Below, in pieces: positions 32,237 through 43,308 of a stretch of 64,000 nt of DNA. The position numbers and the translations under genes are program-made. This DNA is from Chrysemys picta bellii. Taxonomy: Eukaryota > Chordata > Testudines > Emydidae. The notes beneath the pieces were generated by a model. It had not been told where the DNA came from, ran no database searches, and was given only the letters and a program-made list of their open reading frames with translations. The first letter of the stretch is position 1, and each line of letters opens with the position of its first letter. The stretch covers positions 111,200,421 to 111,264,420 of the forward strand of contig NC_088792.1 in NCBI RefSeq assembly GCF_011386835.1, written 5' to 3'.

Positions 32237-34045
32237 ATGGCCAAGAGAAAAATTGATTCTGAAAACCGAGGCTTTCAAAGCCGGTGGGAGAATGAGTATA
32301 TGTTTACTGAAATTGCAGGTAAACCAGTGTGTCTCCTTTGCGGGAGTAATATCGCTGTAATGAAGGAGTATAACCTAAGACGGCACTACGAGACGAAACA
32401 TGAGAACAAATTCAAAAACCTGAGCGCAGGACAGAAGCTACAAAAGGTAGAGGAGTTGAAGAAGAATTTGACATCCCAGCAGACGTTTTTCACCAAAGCA
32501 AAATCACAAAGTGAAGCTGCTGTGAAAGCAAGTTTCATTGTGGCCGAAGAGATCGCCAAATCAGGACGGCCGTTTACCGAGGGGGAATTCGTAAAGAATT
32601 GTATGATGAAAGTGTGCGACGTCCTTTGTCCAGATAAAACGCGAGCGTTTGCAAATGTAAGCCTCAGCAGAAACACTGTTGCTAATCGGGTTTGTGAGAT
32701 GGCGACTGATTTGAAAACACAGTTGACTGAAAGAGCAAAAGATTTTGTTGCATACTCCCTTGCCGTGGATGAAACTACTGACGCGACTGACACTGCACAG
32801 CTGGCGATATTTATCCGTGGTGTGGATTCCAATTTGTGCGTAACAGAGGAAATACTGGACATTAAATCGATGCACGGGACAACGAAAGGAGAAGACATCT
32901 TTGGAAATGTATTTCAAAGTGTAACCGACATGAAACTGCCGTGGGAAAAACTAGTTGGACTTACAACAGATGGCGCACCTGCTATGTGTGGTGAAAAAAA
33001 TGGACTGGTGGGAAGGATGTGCTCAAAGATGCGGGAGGAGAACTGTGCCGGTGAGTTGACAGTGTATCACTGCATCATACACCAGGAATCGCTGAGTGCT
33101 AAAGTCCTAAAAATGGATCATGTGATGAACACTGTAACACAAACCGTCAACTTTATCAGAGCCCACGGTTTAAATCACCGCCAATTCCAGTCTTTTCTGC
33201 GGGAAATAGATAGCGAGTTTGGCGATATGCCATATCATACGGAGGTCCGGTGGCTAAGTCGGGGAAAAGTTCTCAAAAGACACTTTGAGCTGCGAGAGGA
33301 AATCTGCCAGTTCATGGACAGTAAGGGGAAAGACTGCACAGTTCTGCGGGATGAAAAGTGGAAATGTGAGTTGGCGTTCCTGGCTGACATAACGTCGCAT
33401 CTTAGCGCTTTAAACCTTCAACTCCAGGGATGGGAGCACATAATAACCGATATGCATGATGCAGTGAAGGCATTTCAAGTGAAGCTGCGCTTATGGGAGA
33501 CACAAATGCACCAATGCAACTTGTCTCACTTTCCCTGTTGCCAAGTAATACGGAACCAAGAAAGTGCCACAGTTTTCCCAAATGCCACCTTTGCTGAAAA
33601 ACTCAGCGCGCTGCGCACTGAGTTCGCACGGCGCTTCAGTGACTTTGAGGCACAGAAAAGTAACTTCGAGCTGCTTCGCAACCCATTTGCAGTGGATGTG
33701 GAAACCGCACCTGTAGAAATGCAGATGGAGCTGATAGAACTGCAATGTAACGGGACACTGAAGGCAAAGTACGACACTGCGGAGCCAGCACAGTTCACTC
33801 GCTTCATTCCTGAAGCAATGCCGCAGCTCCGCCAACATGCGGCTCGAATCCTGTCCATGTTTGGCAGCACATATCTGTGCGAGCAGCTGTTCTCTGTGAT
33901 GAAAATTAACAAAACGTCACACAGGAGTCGCCTCACTGATGAACACCTGCAATCGATCCTGAGAATCTTCACAACACAGAACCTAACCCCAAACATAAAC
34001 GAACTTGTTGCAAAGAAAAGACTCCAAGTATCAGGCTCTGACTAA
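32237..34045 (+). CDS. hAT-family transposase with BED-type finger
   Basis: The 602-residue protein has an uninterrupted frame, and the start ATG lies in the good context CAACAATGG. An N-terminal BED-like zinc finger is visible as C32-x2-C35-x14-H50-x4-H55. The RNase H-like catalytic core shows AVDETTD (D178), TTDGAPAM (D245) and the downstream CIIHQ segment (279-283). The C-terminal hAT dimerisation region begins near 538, with CEQLFSVMK at 548-556; E549 is the candidate third acidic residue. Length is normal for the family. It would cut and paste DNA ending in the element's inverted repeats, acting in the nucleus. Related host proteins (GTF2IRD2, ZBED and FAM200 types) derive from such transposases, but the flanking inverted repeats and target duplication show this one is a transposon, not a domesticated gene. 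The intact frame suggests recent activity; the altered left terminus may now prevent movement. Confidence 0.92.
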   Translation: MAKRKIDSENRGFQSRWENEYMFTEIAGKPVCLLCGSNIAVMKEYNLRRHYETKHENKFKNLSAGQKLQKVEELKKNLTSQQTFFTKAKSQSEAAVKASFIVAEEIAKSGRPFTEGEFVKNCMMKVCDVLCPDKTRAFANVSLSRNTVANRVCEMATDLKTQLTERAKDFVAYSLAVDETTDATDTAQLAIFIRGVDSNLCVTEEILDIKSMHGTTKGEDIFGNVFQSVTDMKLPWEKLVGLTTDGAPAMCGEKNGLVGRMCSKMREENCAGELTVYHCIIHQESLSAKVLKMDHVMNTVTQTVNFIRAHGLNHRQFQSFLREIDSEFGDMPYHTEVRWLSRGKVLKRHFELREEICQFMDSKGKDCTVLRDEKWKCELAFLADITSHLSALNLQLQGWEHIITDMHDAVKAFQVKLRLWETQMHQCNLSHFPCCQVIRNQESATVFPNATFAEKLSALRTEFARRFSDFEAQKSNFELLRNPFAVDVETAPVEMQMELIELQCNGTLKAKYDTAEPAQFTRFIPEAMPQLRQHAARILSMFGSTYLCEQLFSVMKINKTSHRSRLTDEHLQSILRIFTTQNLTPNINELVAKKRLQVSGSD

Positions 34046-34362
34046 ATAGGACAAGAAAATGGAATGTTATGATTTGTTATGATTATACTTTTGCTTTAAA
34101 TTCAATTTTTTATTTATATTTTCAGATTTTTTAATATTCCAGCATGTACAGATTTTGAATGTATTGTATTGACAGGATATTTTTTTATGAAGAGCAAAAT
34201 ATTTTAAGTTGAAATGTATTTATTTTGGAATGATATCCTGTATTTTGGTTCATATTAATGGTTAAAAAACATAAATATTTAGTCTGTTAAATAAATGGTT
34301 ATACTGTTCGGCCCGCGAGTTTTGAGTTTTGGCCCCCTGTGCAATTGAGTTTGACACCCCTG
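34046..34362 (+). other. 3' untranslated part of the hAT element
   Basis: This AT-rich tail between the transposase stop and the right inverted repeat includes TTAAATAAATGG near 34290 as a possible poly(A) signal. It is followed by GGCCCGCGAG and the terminal repeat. Confidence 0.6.
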
Positions 34363-34370
34363 CTGTAGAC

Positions 34371-37300
34371 TATGTACCAATCAATCACATGGTGAGAGAA
34401 ATCACAAGGATTTTGAAAAAGCCAGTGTTTCTCTTATAAAAAGATTATTAAAGGAAGTAAAAAGGGACAATCCATGTTTCATTTTCATTTTCTAATAAGT
34501 GGTCTTTAAAATAAAAATGCAGAAGCAAAGCTACATGGGATCACCGTTGCAGCTCAATGGAAAACAGAGCTCAAAGGAGCGTTTGTAGAGTCAGATATTC
34601 ACTTACACAGTCTGCTATGAAACCACCACAGTAGCAGGCTAGCTTCTATGGATTACATTCCCAGCAACTCCTTCCTTTTAATTTTGCAGAGATTTAATCC
34701 CTTCAACTCAGCCCTAGTAGTAAAAACCCAAATTCCCTACAGTGCAAAATCAAAAAACCCCAAAGCACAACTTCTAAGAAGGTGACTCGGCAACATGTGT
34801 GACAGAAATCCAGGAGGCATAGTGCACTGCAGCAACATTTGATAATTGTAGAGGTCTTTGTGTAGACAAGCAAAGAATAGCTAGCAGAGTAGCTAACAAC
34901 ATAAAGGCCATTATATTGTTGGGAGCTATTTTCACAGGTATTTTATTTGTAGCATACTATTCTCACTACTGGAAATAGCACATATAATATACCTTAGAAA
35001 CTTTCCGACACACTGTACAGGCCCTATCAACAGGTCATGTATATCAGAAAAGGTAAATAGTATTTTTAATTTTTAATTATGTACAAATAAAATAATTTAT
35101 TTATACTAGAGTAGCACCTCAAGACCTTCATCTGGAGTGGGGCCCCATTATACCAGGCTGTTCAACCATATAGAAAGTCATGGCTTCTATTCAAAATGGT
35201 TTACAGTCTAATCCAGAGTACTCCCAGGATCAGGAAAGTGCAAAGCCACTTTTGCACCCCTTGCCCTTTGTCACCTGCAATGCCTGCTCCTTGGATGCTT
35301 CTGAGGATATGGTCCCCAATTTGGATGTTATAATCAGATTTCAGATGAGATAATCCTTGATAAACAGACATGGGGATTAAGAGAGTAATCTATTACAACA
35401 ATAAAATTTGCTGCAGGCCTAAAAATGCTGCAATTCATTTCCAATCCTTAGAGATTCCCAGAAGAGACAACTGCAAATGAGCATGGATTTTTCAGTAAGC
35501 AAGGTGGAATTTAACTGAAGTGCAGGCCTCAACGAGTCCAATTTAATGCAACCTACTCAGCTGAAGAAACAACTGGAAAGATGCAAAAACATACCACTCT
35601 GTATTTATCTGGAGACTTATTTAGAGTAAATATATGGTTTTAAAAATATGCCATATTGCTGCCTGCGAATCACTAAACTAAATCTAGTTTAATATAACTT
35701 GAAAGCCAGCCGAGTCAACTAAGTGTGTAGCTTTCTTGCTGGCATAAATATTCATGAAGTACTGTATCTCTTAATAGGATCAATAAAAGTTCAGCCTAAT
35801 GGACCACATTAGTCCTGCTAACTAAGGGTCCAGTTCTGCTCCTATTGAAGTCAATAGGAATCTTGTCATTGACTTTAGTGGAAACAGAAGAGGACATGAA
35901 AATTCTGAACAATTAGTTTTCTTGTTTTAAACTTAAAGGAAACTGTTTGGTTGAAAGTCATTTAAATTTACTGCCAATGCTTTAAATTGTTGAAAGTGAA
36001 ATAATTTTTTTTTAACCGGGACATGTTTCATGCTTCTATAACTCAAATATATTTTGCCATCCATTAGCCCATAATTTTGAATAAATTTCTTTTTCTGCAG
36101 TTTTGCAGAATTAAGGACTAGATTCTTTCCTAAAATGAAAGTACTCATGTAGGCAAAAGGAATTGCAAGGATTTGAGAGAGATAACTGCTTGAAAAGAAT
36201 ATGTCTGGGGTAGGTAAAATGAGTCCCTGTCAGAGACAGAGGTGTAAAAACAAGAGATATTGGACAAAATGATACATTTAAAAGAGCAGGCCACTAGAAC
36301 CAGAGTACACATCCTACAGTTCTGAAAGAATCTAATTACAGAGTGGCTAAGCTACCATGAAAAATGTACAATCGCTCATTGAAATCAGCTGCTACATTGG
36401 AGGACTAGAAGATACTAATGTTTCACCTAACTTAGAAAAAAGTGTTTGGAGTAATCTTTAGAATCAGTGACCAGTGAGCCTTATTTTGATACAAAATGAG
36501 TTGGTAAAAGCAATAATTAAATTTTAATGAGACACCTCAATGAATGCGATGACATGATACGGACAGAACAACAGAGCCTTTGTAAAAGAAAAGCATTCCT
36601 CCATAAAGGCATGATCTGAAGAGTCCAGGGAAAGACCCCCATTCATTTCAGTGAACTCTTGATCGGGCTCAATAGACCATTTCAACAAAATAGTGGATTA
36701 AGAACCACTTACCACAATTAATTTGGGCTTTGAAAATGATTTTAATCCTTATCTGCTTATTGTTTGCTTACTTTGGGCTAGATGCTAGAGTGATTCTCAA
36801 TCCTTTCTTGGGCAAACTCCCTATGAAATCAATAAAATTTGTCCCTTTAAAAATCCACTCTGTCTGTCTCCCTTTGATTAGGCATATCAACATTATCTTA
36901 CTTGTGGGTTTAAGATGGATCACAATATATTAAATATGAATTTCCACAGGCAAATTTAGTGGCTCTGAAATAAACGCACTGAATCCTATGCCAGTGTTTG
37001 TGTTGATGTACAGTGGGCCCATTAGCTTCTTCTACTTATGGATTTTCTTCCTCTTTTTCTCTTGCTTTAATTTTGTTTTTGTTTTTTTTTAAATAGAAAG
37101 TGATGCACACAATTTTTCACTTTACAAATAAAAGGTTATTTAGTAAAATTCAGAAAGTATAGAGGAATTAAAGTAACCACACATATAAACCGTTACCATT
37201 ACTCTAACATAAGTTGAATCAAACCTACAATCAGGACTATCAGAGTGAAGGCAGACTAGCTTACTCTGTTCGTAGCTTTGTTCATGACTCAAGCTATTGT

Positions 37301-37442
37301 GTAATTATTCTGTCACACAAAGGCATATTCACTCCAGTGAATGCATAGGTTATTGGGCACTCCCATAGTCACCATTACTCAATACTACCGAGAATAATTT
37401 ATCTCACACGCTTTCTTCTCTCTACTATAGATTCATTTCTAG
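34371..37442. other. No gene seen; one SINE-tail fragment
   Basis: This is AT-rich non-coding DNA between the hAT and Harbinger elements. At about 35110-35215 GAGTAGCACCTCAAGACC, GGGGCCCCATTATACCAGGC and GGTTTACAGTCTAAT form a fragment of the common SINE/L3-type tail, opposite in orientation to 13262-13378. No coding signal is recognisable. Confidence 0.55.
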
Positions 37443-37666
37443 GGGTATGTCTACACTACGAAATTAGTTCGAATTTATAGAAGCCGGTTTTATTGAAATC
37501 GATTGTATACAGCCGATTGTGTGTGTCCACACAATAAAATGCTCTAGGTGCTCTAGTCGGCGGACCGCGTCCACAGTACAAGGCTAGCGTCGACTTCCGG
37601 AGCATTGCACTATGGGTAGCTATCCCACAGCTATCCCACAGTTCCCGCAGTCTCCGCCGCCCCTTG

Positions 37667-39373
37667 GAATTCTGGGTTGAGATCCCAATGCCCGGATGAT
37701 GCAAAACAGTGTCGCGGGCAGTTCTGGGTACATGTCGTCAGGCCCCTCCCTCCCCCGTCACAGCAACGGCAGACAATAGATTCGCGCCTCTTTACCTGGG
37801 TTACCTGGGTTACCTGTGCAGACAACATGGAGCCCGCTCAGCTCAGCTCACCGTCACCATATGTCCTCTAGGTGCCGGCAGACGTGGGACTGCATTGCTA
37901 CACAGCAGCAGCTGCTAACTGCCTTTTGGCGGTAGACGGTGCAGTAGACTGGTAGCCTTCATCGGCGATCTGGGTGCTGGCAGCCGTGGGGCTTGCCTTT
38001 TGGCAGTAAATGGTGTATTACGACTATTAGCCGTCTTATTACAAGTCGGGTCATCGCACGTTAGCAGAGTCTTCCCCGAGCAGCCGATTGTGCAATAGGC
38101 CTGAAGACCATCGTCATACGCCGCCCCGTATTTGCTGCCAAGCACCCAGAAAGATGCCGAGGGCTATCAGTCACGCTGCACCGTCGTCTTAAGATGTAAA
38201 AAATAGATTTGCTCTGTATTCATTTGCTTCCCCCTCCCTCCGTCAAATCAACGGCCTGCTAAGCCCAGGGTTTTCAGTTTAATCTTTGGTGGGGACCATT
38301 CTATGTGACAGTTGTTTGTGTCTCTCCCTGATGCACAGCCACCGTTCTTGATTTTAATTCCCTGTGCCTGTACGCCATGTCGTCACTCGGCCTGCCCTCC
38401 CTCCTTCCCCTAGTCCGTCAGATACTACGTTTGCGCCACAGCTCAGAGAGCCGAGAAGCGGTTCGCGCCTTTTCTTTGAATTCTGGGTTGAGATCCCAAT
38501 GCCCGGATGATGCAAAACAGTGTCGCGGGCGGTTCTGGGTACATGTCGTCAGGCCCCTCCCCCCTCGTCACAGCAACGCAGACAATAGATTTGCGCCTTT
38601 TTACCTGGGTTACCTGTGCAGACAACATACCACAGCAAGCATGGAGCCCGCTCAGCTCAGCTGAGCTCACCGTCACCATATGTCCTCTGGGTGCCGGCAG
38701 ACGTGGGACTGCATTGCTACACAGCAGCAGCTGCTAACTGCCTTTTGGCGGTAGACGGTGTAGCATGAGAGATAGTCGTGGGGCTGGCAGCCGTAGGGCT
38801 GCATTGCACCAGCCCCTTGCCAGGCGACGGTATATTATGACTGGTACCCATCGTCGTCGTACTGGTGTGGCTGTCAATCATGGCCACCTGGGCAGACATG
38901 CTACTGTTTCGATGATGATGGCTACCAGTCGTAACATACTATTTTCTGCCAATTGCCCAGTATTGTCTGCTAAGCACCCAGAAGAGGCCGAGGGCGATGC
39001 TGGGTGCTGGCGGACGTGGGGCTGGCAGACGTGGGGCTGCATTGCTACACAGCAGCAGCCCCTTGCCTTTTGGCAGATGATGGTATTTTATGATTGGTAA
39101 CCGTCATCATCGTACTGGAGAGGCTATCACTCATGCTGCACCGTCGGCTGCCAGCTTAAGATGTAAAAAATAGATTTGTTCTGTATTCATTTGCTTCCCC
39201 TTCCTCCGTGAAATCAATGGCCTGCTAAGCCCAGGGTTTTCAGTTTAATCTTTGGGGGGACCATTCTGTGTGACAGTTGTTTGTGTTTCTCCCTGTTCCT
39301 GTATCTGTACGCCATGTCGTCACTCGGCCCGCCCTCCCTCCTTCTCCTGGTCCATCAGATACTACTTTCGCGC
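37667..39373. repeat. Imperfect 0.8-kb tandem duplication in the Harbinger leader
   Basis: The segment starting GAATTCTGGGTTGAGATCCC at about 37667 recurs at about 38476. The order of shared blocks is the same in both: GATGCAAAACAGTGTCGCGG, GCTCACCGTCACCATATGTC, AAGATGTAAAAAATAGATTT and CGCCATGTCGTCACTCGG. The second unit carries extra sequence near 38850-39110. It lies upstream of the transposase start and has no long frame. Confidence 0.8.
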
Positions 39374-39411
39374 CTTTTTTCTGACCAGGCACCATAGCTA
39401 GCACTGGGATC

Positions 39412-40711
39412 ATGGAGCCCGCTCAGATCACCGCGGCAATTATGAGCACTATGAACACCACGCGCATTGTCCTGGAGTATATGCAGAGCCAGGACATGCC
39501 AAGGCGAAACCCGGACCAGGCGAGGAGGCGATTGCAGCGCGGCGACGAGAGTGATGAGGAAATTGACATGGACATAGACCTCTCACAAGGCACAGGCCCC
39601 AGCAATGTGGAAATCATGGTGTCACTGGGGCAGGTTCATGCCGTGGAACGCCGATTCTGGGCCCGGGAAACAAGCACAGACTGGTGGGACCGCATTGTGC
39701 TGCAGGTATGGGACGATTCCCAGTGGCTGCGAAACTTTTGCATGCGTAAGGGCACTTTCATGGAACTTTGTGACTTGCTTTCCCCTGCCCTGAAACGCCA
39801 GGATACCAAGATGAGAGCAGCCCTCACAGTTGAGAAGCGAGTGGCGATAGCCCTGTGGAAGCTTGCAACGCCAGACAGCTACCGGTCAGTCGGGAATCAA
39901 TTTGGAGTGGGCAAATCTATGGTGGGGGCTGCTGTGATCCAATTTGCCAGGGCAATGAAAGACCTGGTGATAGCAAGGGTAGTGACTCTGGGCAACGTGC
40001 AGTCAATAGTGGATGGTTTTGCTGAAATGGGATTCCCAAACTGTGGCGGGGCCATAGACGGAACCCATATCCCTATCTTGTCACCGGAGCACCAAGCCAC
40101 CGACTACGTAAACCGCAAGGGGTACTTTTCAATGCTGCTGCAAGCCCTGGTGGATCACAAGGGACGTTTCACCAACATCAACGTGGGATGGCCGGGAAAG
40201 GTACATGATGCTTGCGTCTTCAGGAACTCTGCTCTGTTTCGAAAGCTGGAGGAAGGGACTTTCTTCCCGGACCAGAAAGTGACCATTGGGGATGTTGAAA
40301 TGCCTATCGTGATCCTTGGGGACCCAGCCTACCCCTTAATGCCATGGCTCATGAAGCCGTACACAGGCAGCCTGGACAGGAGTCAGGACCTGTTCAACTA
40401 CAGGCTGAGCAAGTGCCGAATGGTGGTGGAATGTGCATTTGGACGTTTAAAAGCGCGCTGGCGCAGCTTACTGACTCGCTCAGACCTCAGAAAAGAATAT
40501 CCCCATTGTTATTGCTGCTTGCTGTGCGCTCCACAATATCTGAGAGAGTAAGGGGGAGACCTTTATGGCGGGGTGGGAGGTTGAGGCAACTCGCCTGGCC
40601 GCTGATTACGCGCAGCCAGACATCAGGGCGGTTAGAGGAGCACAGCAGGGCGCGGTGCGCATCAGAGAAGCTTTGAAAACGAGTTTTGTGACTGGCCAGG
40701 CTACTGTGTGA
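39412..40711 (+). pseudogene. HARBI1-like: PIF/Harbinger DDE transposase with C-terminal lesions
   Basis: The open frame covers 379 codons (39412-40551). The DDE nuclease domain is complete: AIDGTHI (D216), GKVHDACVF (D266), the conserved GDPAYPL (D304) and VVECAFGRLKARW (E340). An N-terminal acidic stretch (44-57) and a RETSTDWWDRIV segment (85-96) match this family. A 2-base deletion near 40488-40495 shifts the frame after about residue 360, and in the shifted frame a TGA at 40541-40543 interrupts the conserved helical end that would have reached the TGA at 40709. About 70 C-terminal residues are therefore lost. The catalytic triad is untouched. A poly(A) signal AATAAA is at 40826-40831. 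The symbol marks similarity to the domesticated vertebrate homologue, not orthology. Confidence 0.88.
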
Positions 40712-40825
40712 AACTTCTGTTTGTTTCTCCTTGATGAACCCTCCAAACCCCCCCCCGACCCAGTTCACTCTACTTCCCTGTAAACCAACCACCCCACCCC
40801 ACCCTCCCCTCCCGCTTGCAGAGAC

Positions 40826-40865
40826 AATAAAGTCATTGTTTTTTCACATTCATGCATTCTTTATT
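40826..40865. terminator. Facing poly(A) signals of two convergent Harbinger genes
   Basis: AATAAA on plus at 40826-40831 serves the transposase. TTTATT at 40860-40865 is AATAAA on minus and would serve the SANT gene if its transcript runs past 40958. The two signals are 28 bases apart, so transcripts would overlap at their 3' ends. Cleavage sites are inferred, not seen. Confidence 0.6.
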
Positions 40866-41438
40866 AGTTCCTCACAGAAGTAGGGGGATAATTGCCAAGG
40901 TAGCCTGGGATGGGTGGGGGAGGAGGGATGGAAAAGGACACACTGCATTTTAAAACTTTAACATTTATTGAAGGCCAGCCTTCTGATGCTTGGGCGATCA
41001 TCTGGGGTGGAGTGACTGGGTGGCCGGAGGCCCCCCCACCGTGTTCTATGGAACTTGGGGAGGAGGGCTGTTGGTTACACAGGGGCTGTAGCGGCGGTCT
41101 CTGCTACTGCTGCCTTTCCTGCAACTCAACCATACGCTCGAGCATATCAGTTTGATGCTCCAGCAGACGGAGCATTGCCTCTTGCCGTCTGTCTGCAAGC
41201 TGACGCCACCTATCGTCTTCAGCCCGCCACTTGCTCTGTTCATCCCGCGATTCAGCCCGCCACCTCTCCTCTCGTTCATATTGGGCTTTTCTCATCTCCG
41301 ACATTGACTGCCTCCACAAATTCTGCTGTGCTCTATCAGCCTGGGAGGACATCTGCAGCTCCGTGAACATATCGTCCCTCGTCCTACGTTTTCTCTTTCT
41401 AATGTTCACGAGCCTCTGCGAAGGAGAAACATTTGCAG

Positions 41439-42067
41439 CTGGTGGAGGAGAAGGGAGAGGTGGTTAAAAAAGACACATTTTAGAGAACAATGGGTACACT
41501 CTTTCATTACAAGGTCGCATATTTCGGCTTGCAGGCAGCCATGGTAGGCCACAGTGTTTTGGCTTTTTTAACCTTCTTAACATGCGGGAAAGGTTGCAAA
41601 CAGCAGCGCATTTCCCATATCAAGGATGAATTGGGTTGTCCATTTAAAATGGGGTTTCAATGTAAAAGGAGGGGTTTCCTGGTTAACATGCGGTTTCCTG
41701 GTTAACATGCGGTTTCCTGGTTAACATGCGGCACAAACACAAGTAAACCACCCCCCCACACACACACACACACGATTCTCTGGGATGATCACTTCACCCC
41801 TCCCCCCACCACGTGGTTAACAGCGGGGAACATTTCTGGTCAGAAGAGCAGGAACGGGCGCCTCTGAATGTCCCCTTAATAAAATCACCCCATTTCAACC
41901 AGGAGAGCTTTCTGGAGATGTCCCTGGAGGATTTCCGCTCCATCCCCATACACGTTAACAGACTTTTCCAGTAGATGTACTGGCCGCGCTTGCCAGGGCA
42001 AAGTAATCATTAAACACGCTTGCTTTTTTTTTGTAATGTTTACAAATATTTACAAAGTTACACTCAC
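41439..42067 (-). other. Intron of the Harbinger SANT gene
   Basis: The 629-bp intron has GTGAGTG at the donor and a C/T-rich run ending CCACCAG at the acceptor. Splicing joins a one-base codon start to CTGCAAATG in phase. It contains three 19-bp repeats, a CA run near 41757-41773 and C-rich tracts. Splicing is predicted, not observed. Confidence 0.7.
41673..41729. repeat. 19-bp tandem repeat, three units
   Basis: Three perfect head-to-tail copies of GGTTTCCTGGTTAACATGC occupy 41673-41691, 41692-41710 and 41711-41729, inside the predicted intron. A looser TAACATGCGGGAAAGG match lies near 41578. Perfect identity suggests recent expansion. Confidence 0.95.
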
Positions 42068-42993
42068 CAGAGGTCTCCTGTGTGCCCTGAGGGTCTTGGG
42101 TGAGTTCGGGGGTTACTGGTTCCAGGTCCAGGGTCACAAACATATCCTGGCTGTTGGGGAAACCGGTTTCTCTGCTTCCTTGCTGCTGTGAGCTACCTAC
42201 AGTACCTCCATCGTCATCTTCCTCGTTCCCCGTACCGTCTTCCCTGTGTGTTTCTCCAGTGAGAGAGTCATAGCACACGGTTGGGGTAGTGGTGGCTGCA
42301 CCCCCTAGGATCGCATGCAGCTCCGCGTAGTAGCGGCAAGTTTGCGGCTCTGCCCCGGACCTTCCGTTTGCTTCTCTGGCTTTGTGGTAAGCTTGCCGTA
42401 GCTCCTTAATTTTCACGCGGCACTGCTGTGTGTCCCTGTTATGGCCTCGGTCCTTCATGGCCTTGGAGATCTTTTCTAATACTTTTCCATTTCTTTTACT
42501 GCTACGGAGTTCAGCTATCACTGCTTCATCTCCCCATATGGCGAGCAGATCTCGTACCTCCCGTTCGGTCCATGCTGGAGCTCTTTTGCGATCCTGGGAG
42601 GACTCCATCACGGTTACCTGTGCTGATGAGCTCTGCGTGGTCACCTGTGCTCTCCACGCTGGGCAAACAGGAAATGAAATTCAAACCTTCGCGGGTCTTT
42701 TCCTGTCTACCTGGTCAGTGCATCTGAGTTGAGAGTGCTGTCCAGAGCGGTCACAATGAAGCACTGTGGGATAGCTCCCGGAGGCCAATAACATCGAATT
42801 CCGTCCACACTACCCCAATTCCGACCCGCAAAGGCCGGTTTTATCGCTAATCCCCTCGTCAGAGGTGGTGTAAAGAAACCAGTTTAAAGGACCCTTTAAG
42901 TCGAAAGAAAGGGCTTCATTGTGTGGACGTGTCCAGGCTTAATTCGGTTTAACGCTGCTAAAGTCGACCTAAACCCGTAGTGTAGACCAGGCC

Positions 42994-43229
42994 TAAGAGC
43001 TATCAGCATAATTTATGCTACTTGACATGAGGATTTGCTTATTCTTTTGGTGATTCCACAGCAGGGCTCCACAATACGGTGAAATGGTGAGTGACTATTT
43101 ATAAAATAGTCATTACTATAACCACACTAAATATCTGTGCATATTTTGTTGCATATACAGTAAACAGGTCACTTTGCACACATTAAACTTGGGACTAAGC
43201 AAACAACTCCCTCATTCAGTGGAAAAGGA

Positions 43230-43308
<79 letters not shown>

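Larger units (their letters stand above)
32002..34362 (+). mobile_element. Near-complete autonomous hAT transposon
   Basis: The 2,361-bp element is bordered by a perfect 8-bp duplication CTGTAGAC (31994-32001, 34363-34370). The right end, read inward, is CAGGGGTGTCAAACTCAA; the left end CACATGTGTCAAACTCAA differs at three of the first five bases. Subterminal GGCCCGC motifs recur at both ends (several within 32020-32070, one at 34310). A single open frame fills the middle. It belongs to the hAT superfamily by duplication length and transposase. I place it near the Charlie/GTF2IRD2-type branch, with moderate certainty. Confidence 0.92.
40958..42644 (-). pseudogene. Harbinger Myb/SANT-like DNA-binding protein gene, two exons
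   Basis: Exon 1 is 42644-42068 and ends at the donor GTGAGTG. Exon 2 begins at 41438 after a CCACCAG acceptor. The spliced frame continues in phase to a TAG at 41104-41106, giving 303 residues. A trihelix Myb/SANT domain covers about residues 22-115 (W25, W37, CRVKIKELRQAY). It is followed by an acidic linker, a basic RKRKRRTRDD patch that could be a nuclear localisation signal, and a W/R/E-rich coiled-coil-like tail. The TAG seems premature: similar sequence continues below 41104, with a further frame change, to a natural TAA at 40958-40960. The protein would bind element ends and assist the transposase. Annotated relatives often carry misleading names from zinc-finger/SCAN proteins. Confidence 0.82.
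37443..42993. mobile_element. Two-gene PIF/Harbinger transposon, recently inactivated
   Basis: The ends GGGTATGTCTACACTACG and CGTAGTGTAGACCAGGCC are inverted repeats. The right flank is TAA and the left flank is TAG or CTA, so the usual 3-bp duplication is imperfect. Between them are a DDE transposase on plus (39412-40711) and a two-exon Myb/SANT gene on minus (42644-40958), arranged convergently. This is the standard autonomous Harbinger layout, where the SANT protein helps the transposase bind DNA and enter the nucleus. Both genes carry late lesions. The element also has a 0.8-kb internal duplication in the leader. The 3761-5240 copy is a relative. Confidence 0.88.

Noticed and set aside
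33491..33996. Minus frames of 115 and 156 residues
   Set aside because: They are shadows of the hAT transposase on the other strand.
32237..34045. Domesticated host gene of GTF2IRD2 or ZBED type
   Set aside because: The frame sits between transposon inverted repeats with a perfect 8-bp target duplication, which fits a mobile copy rather than a host gene.
42430..42732. 100-residue plus frame
   Set aside because: It is the antisense shadow of the Harbinger SANT gene exon 1.
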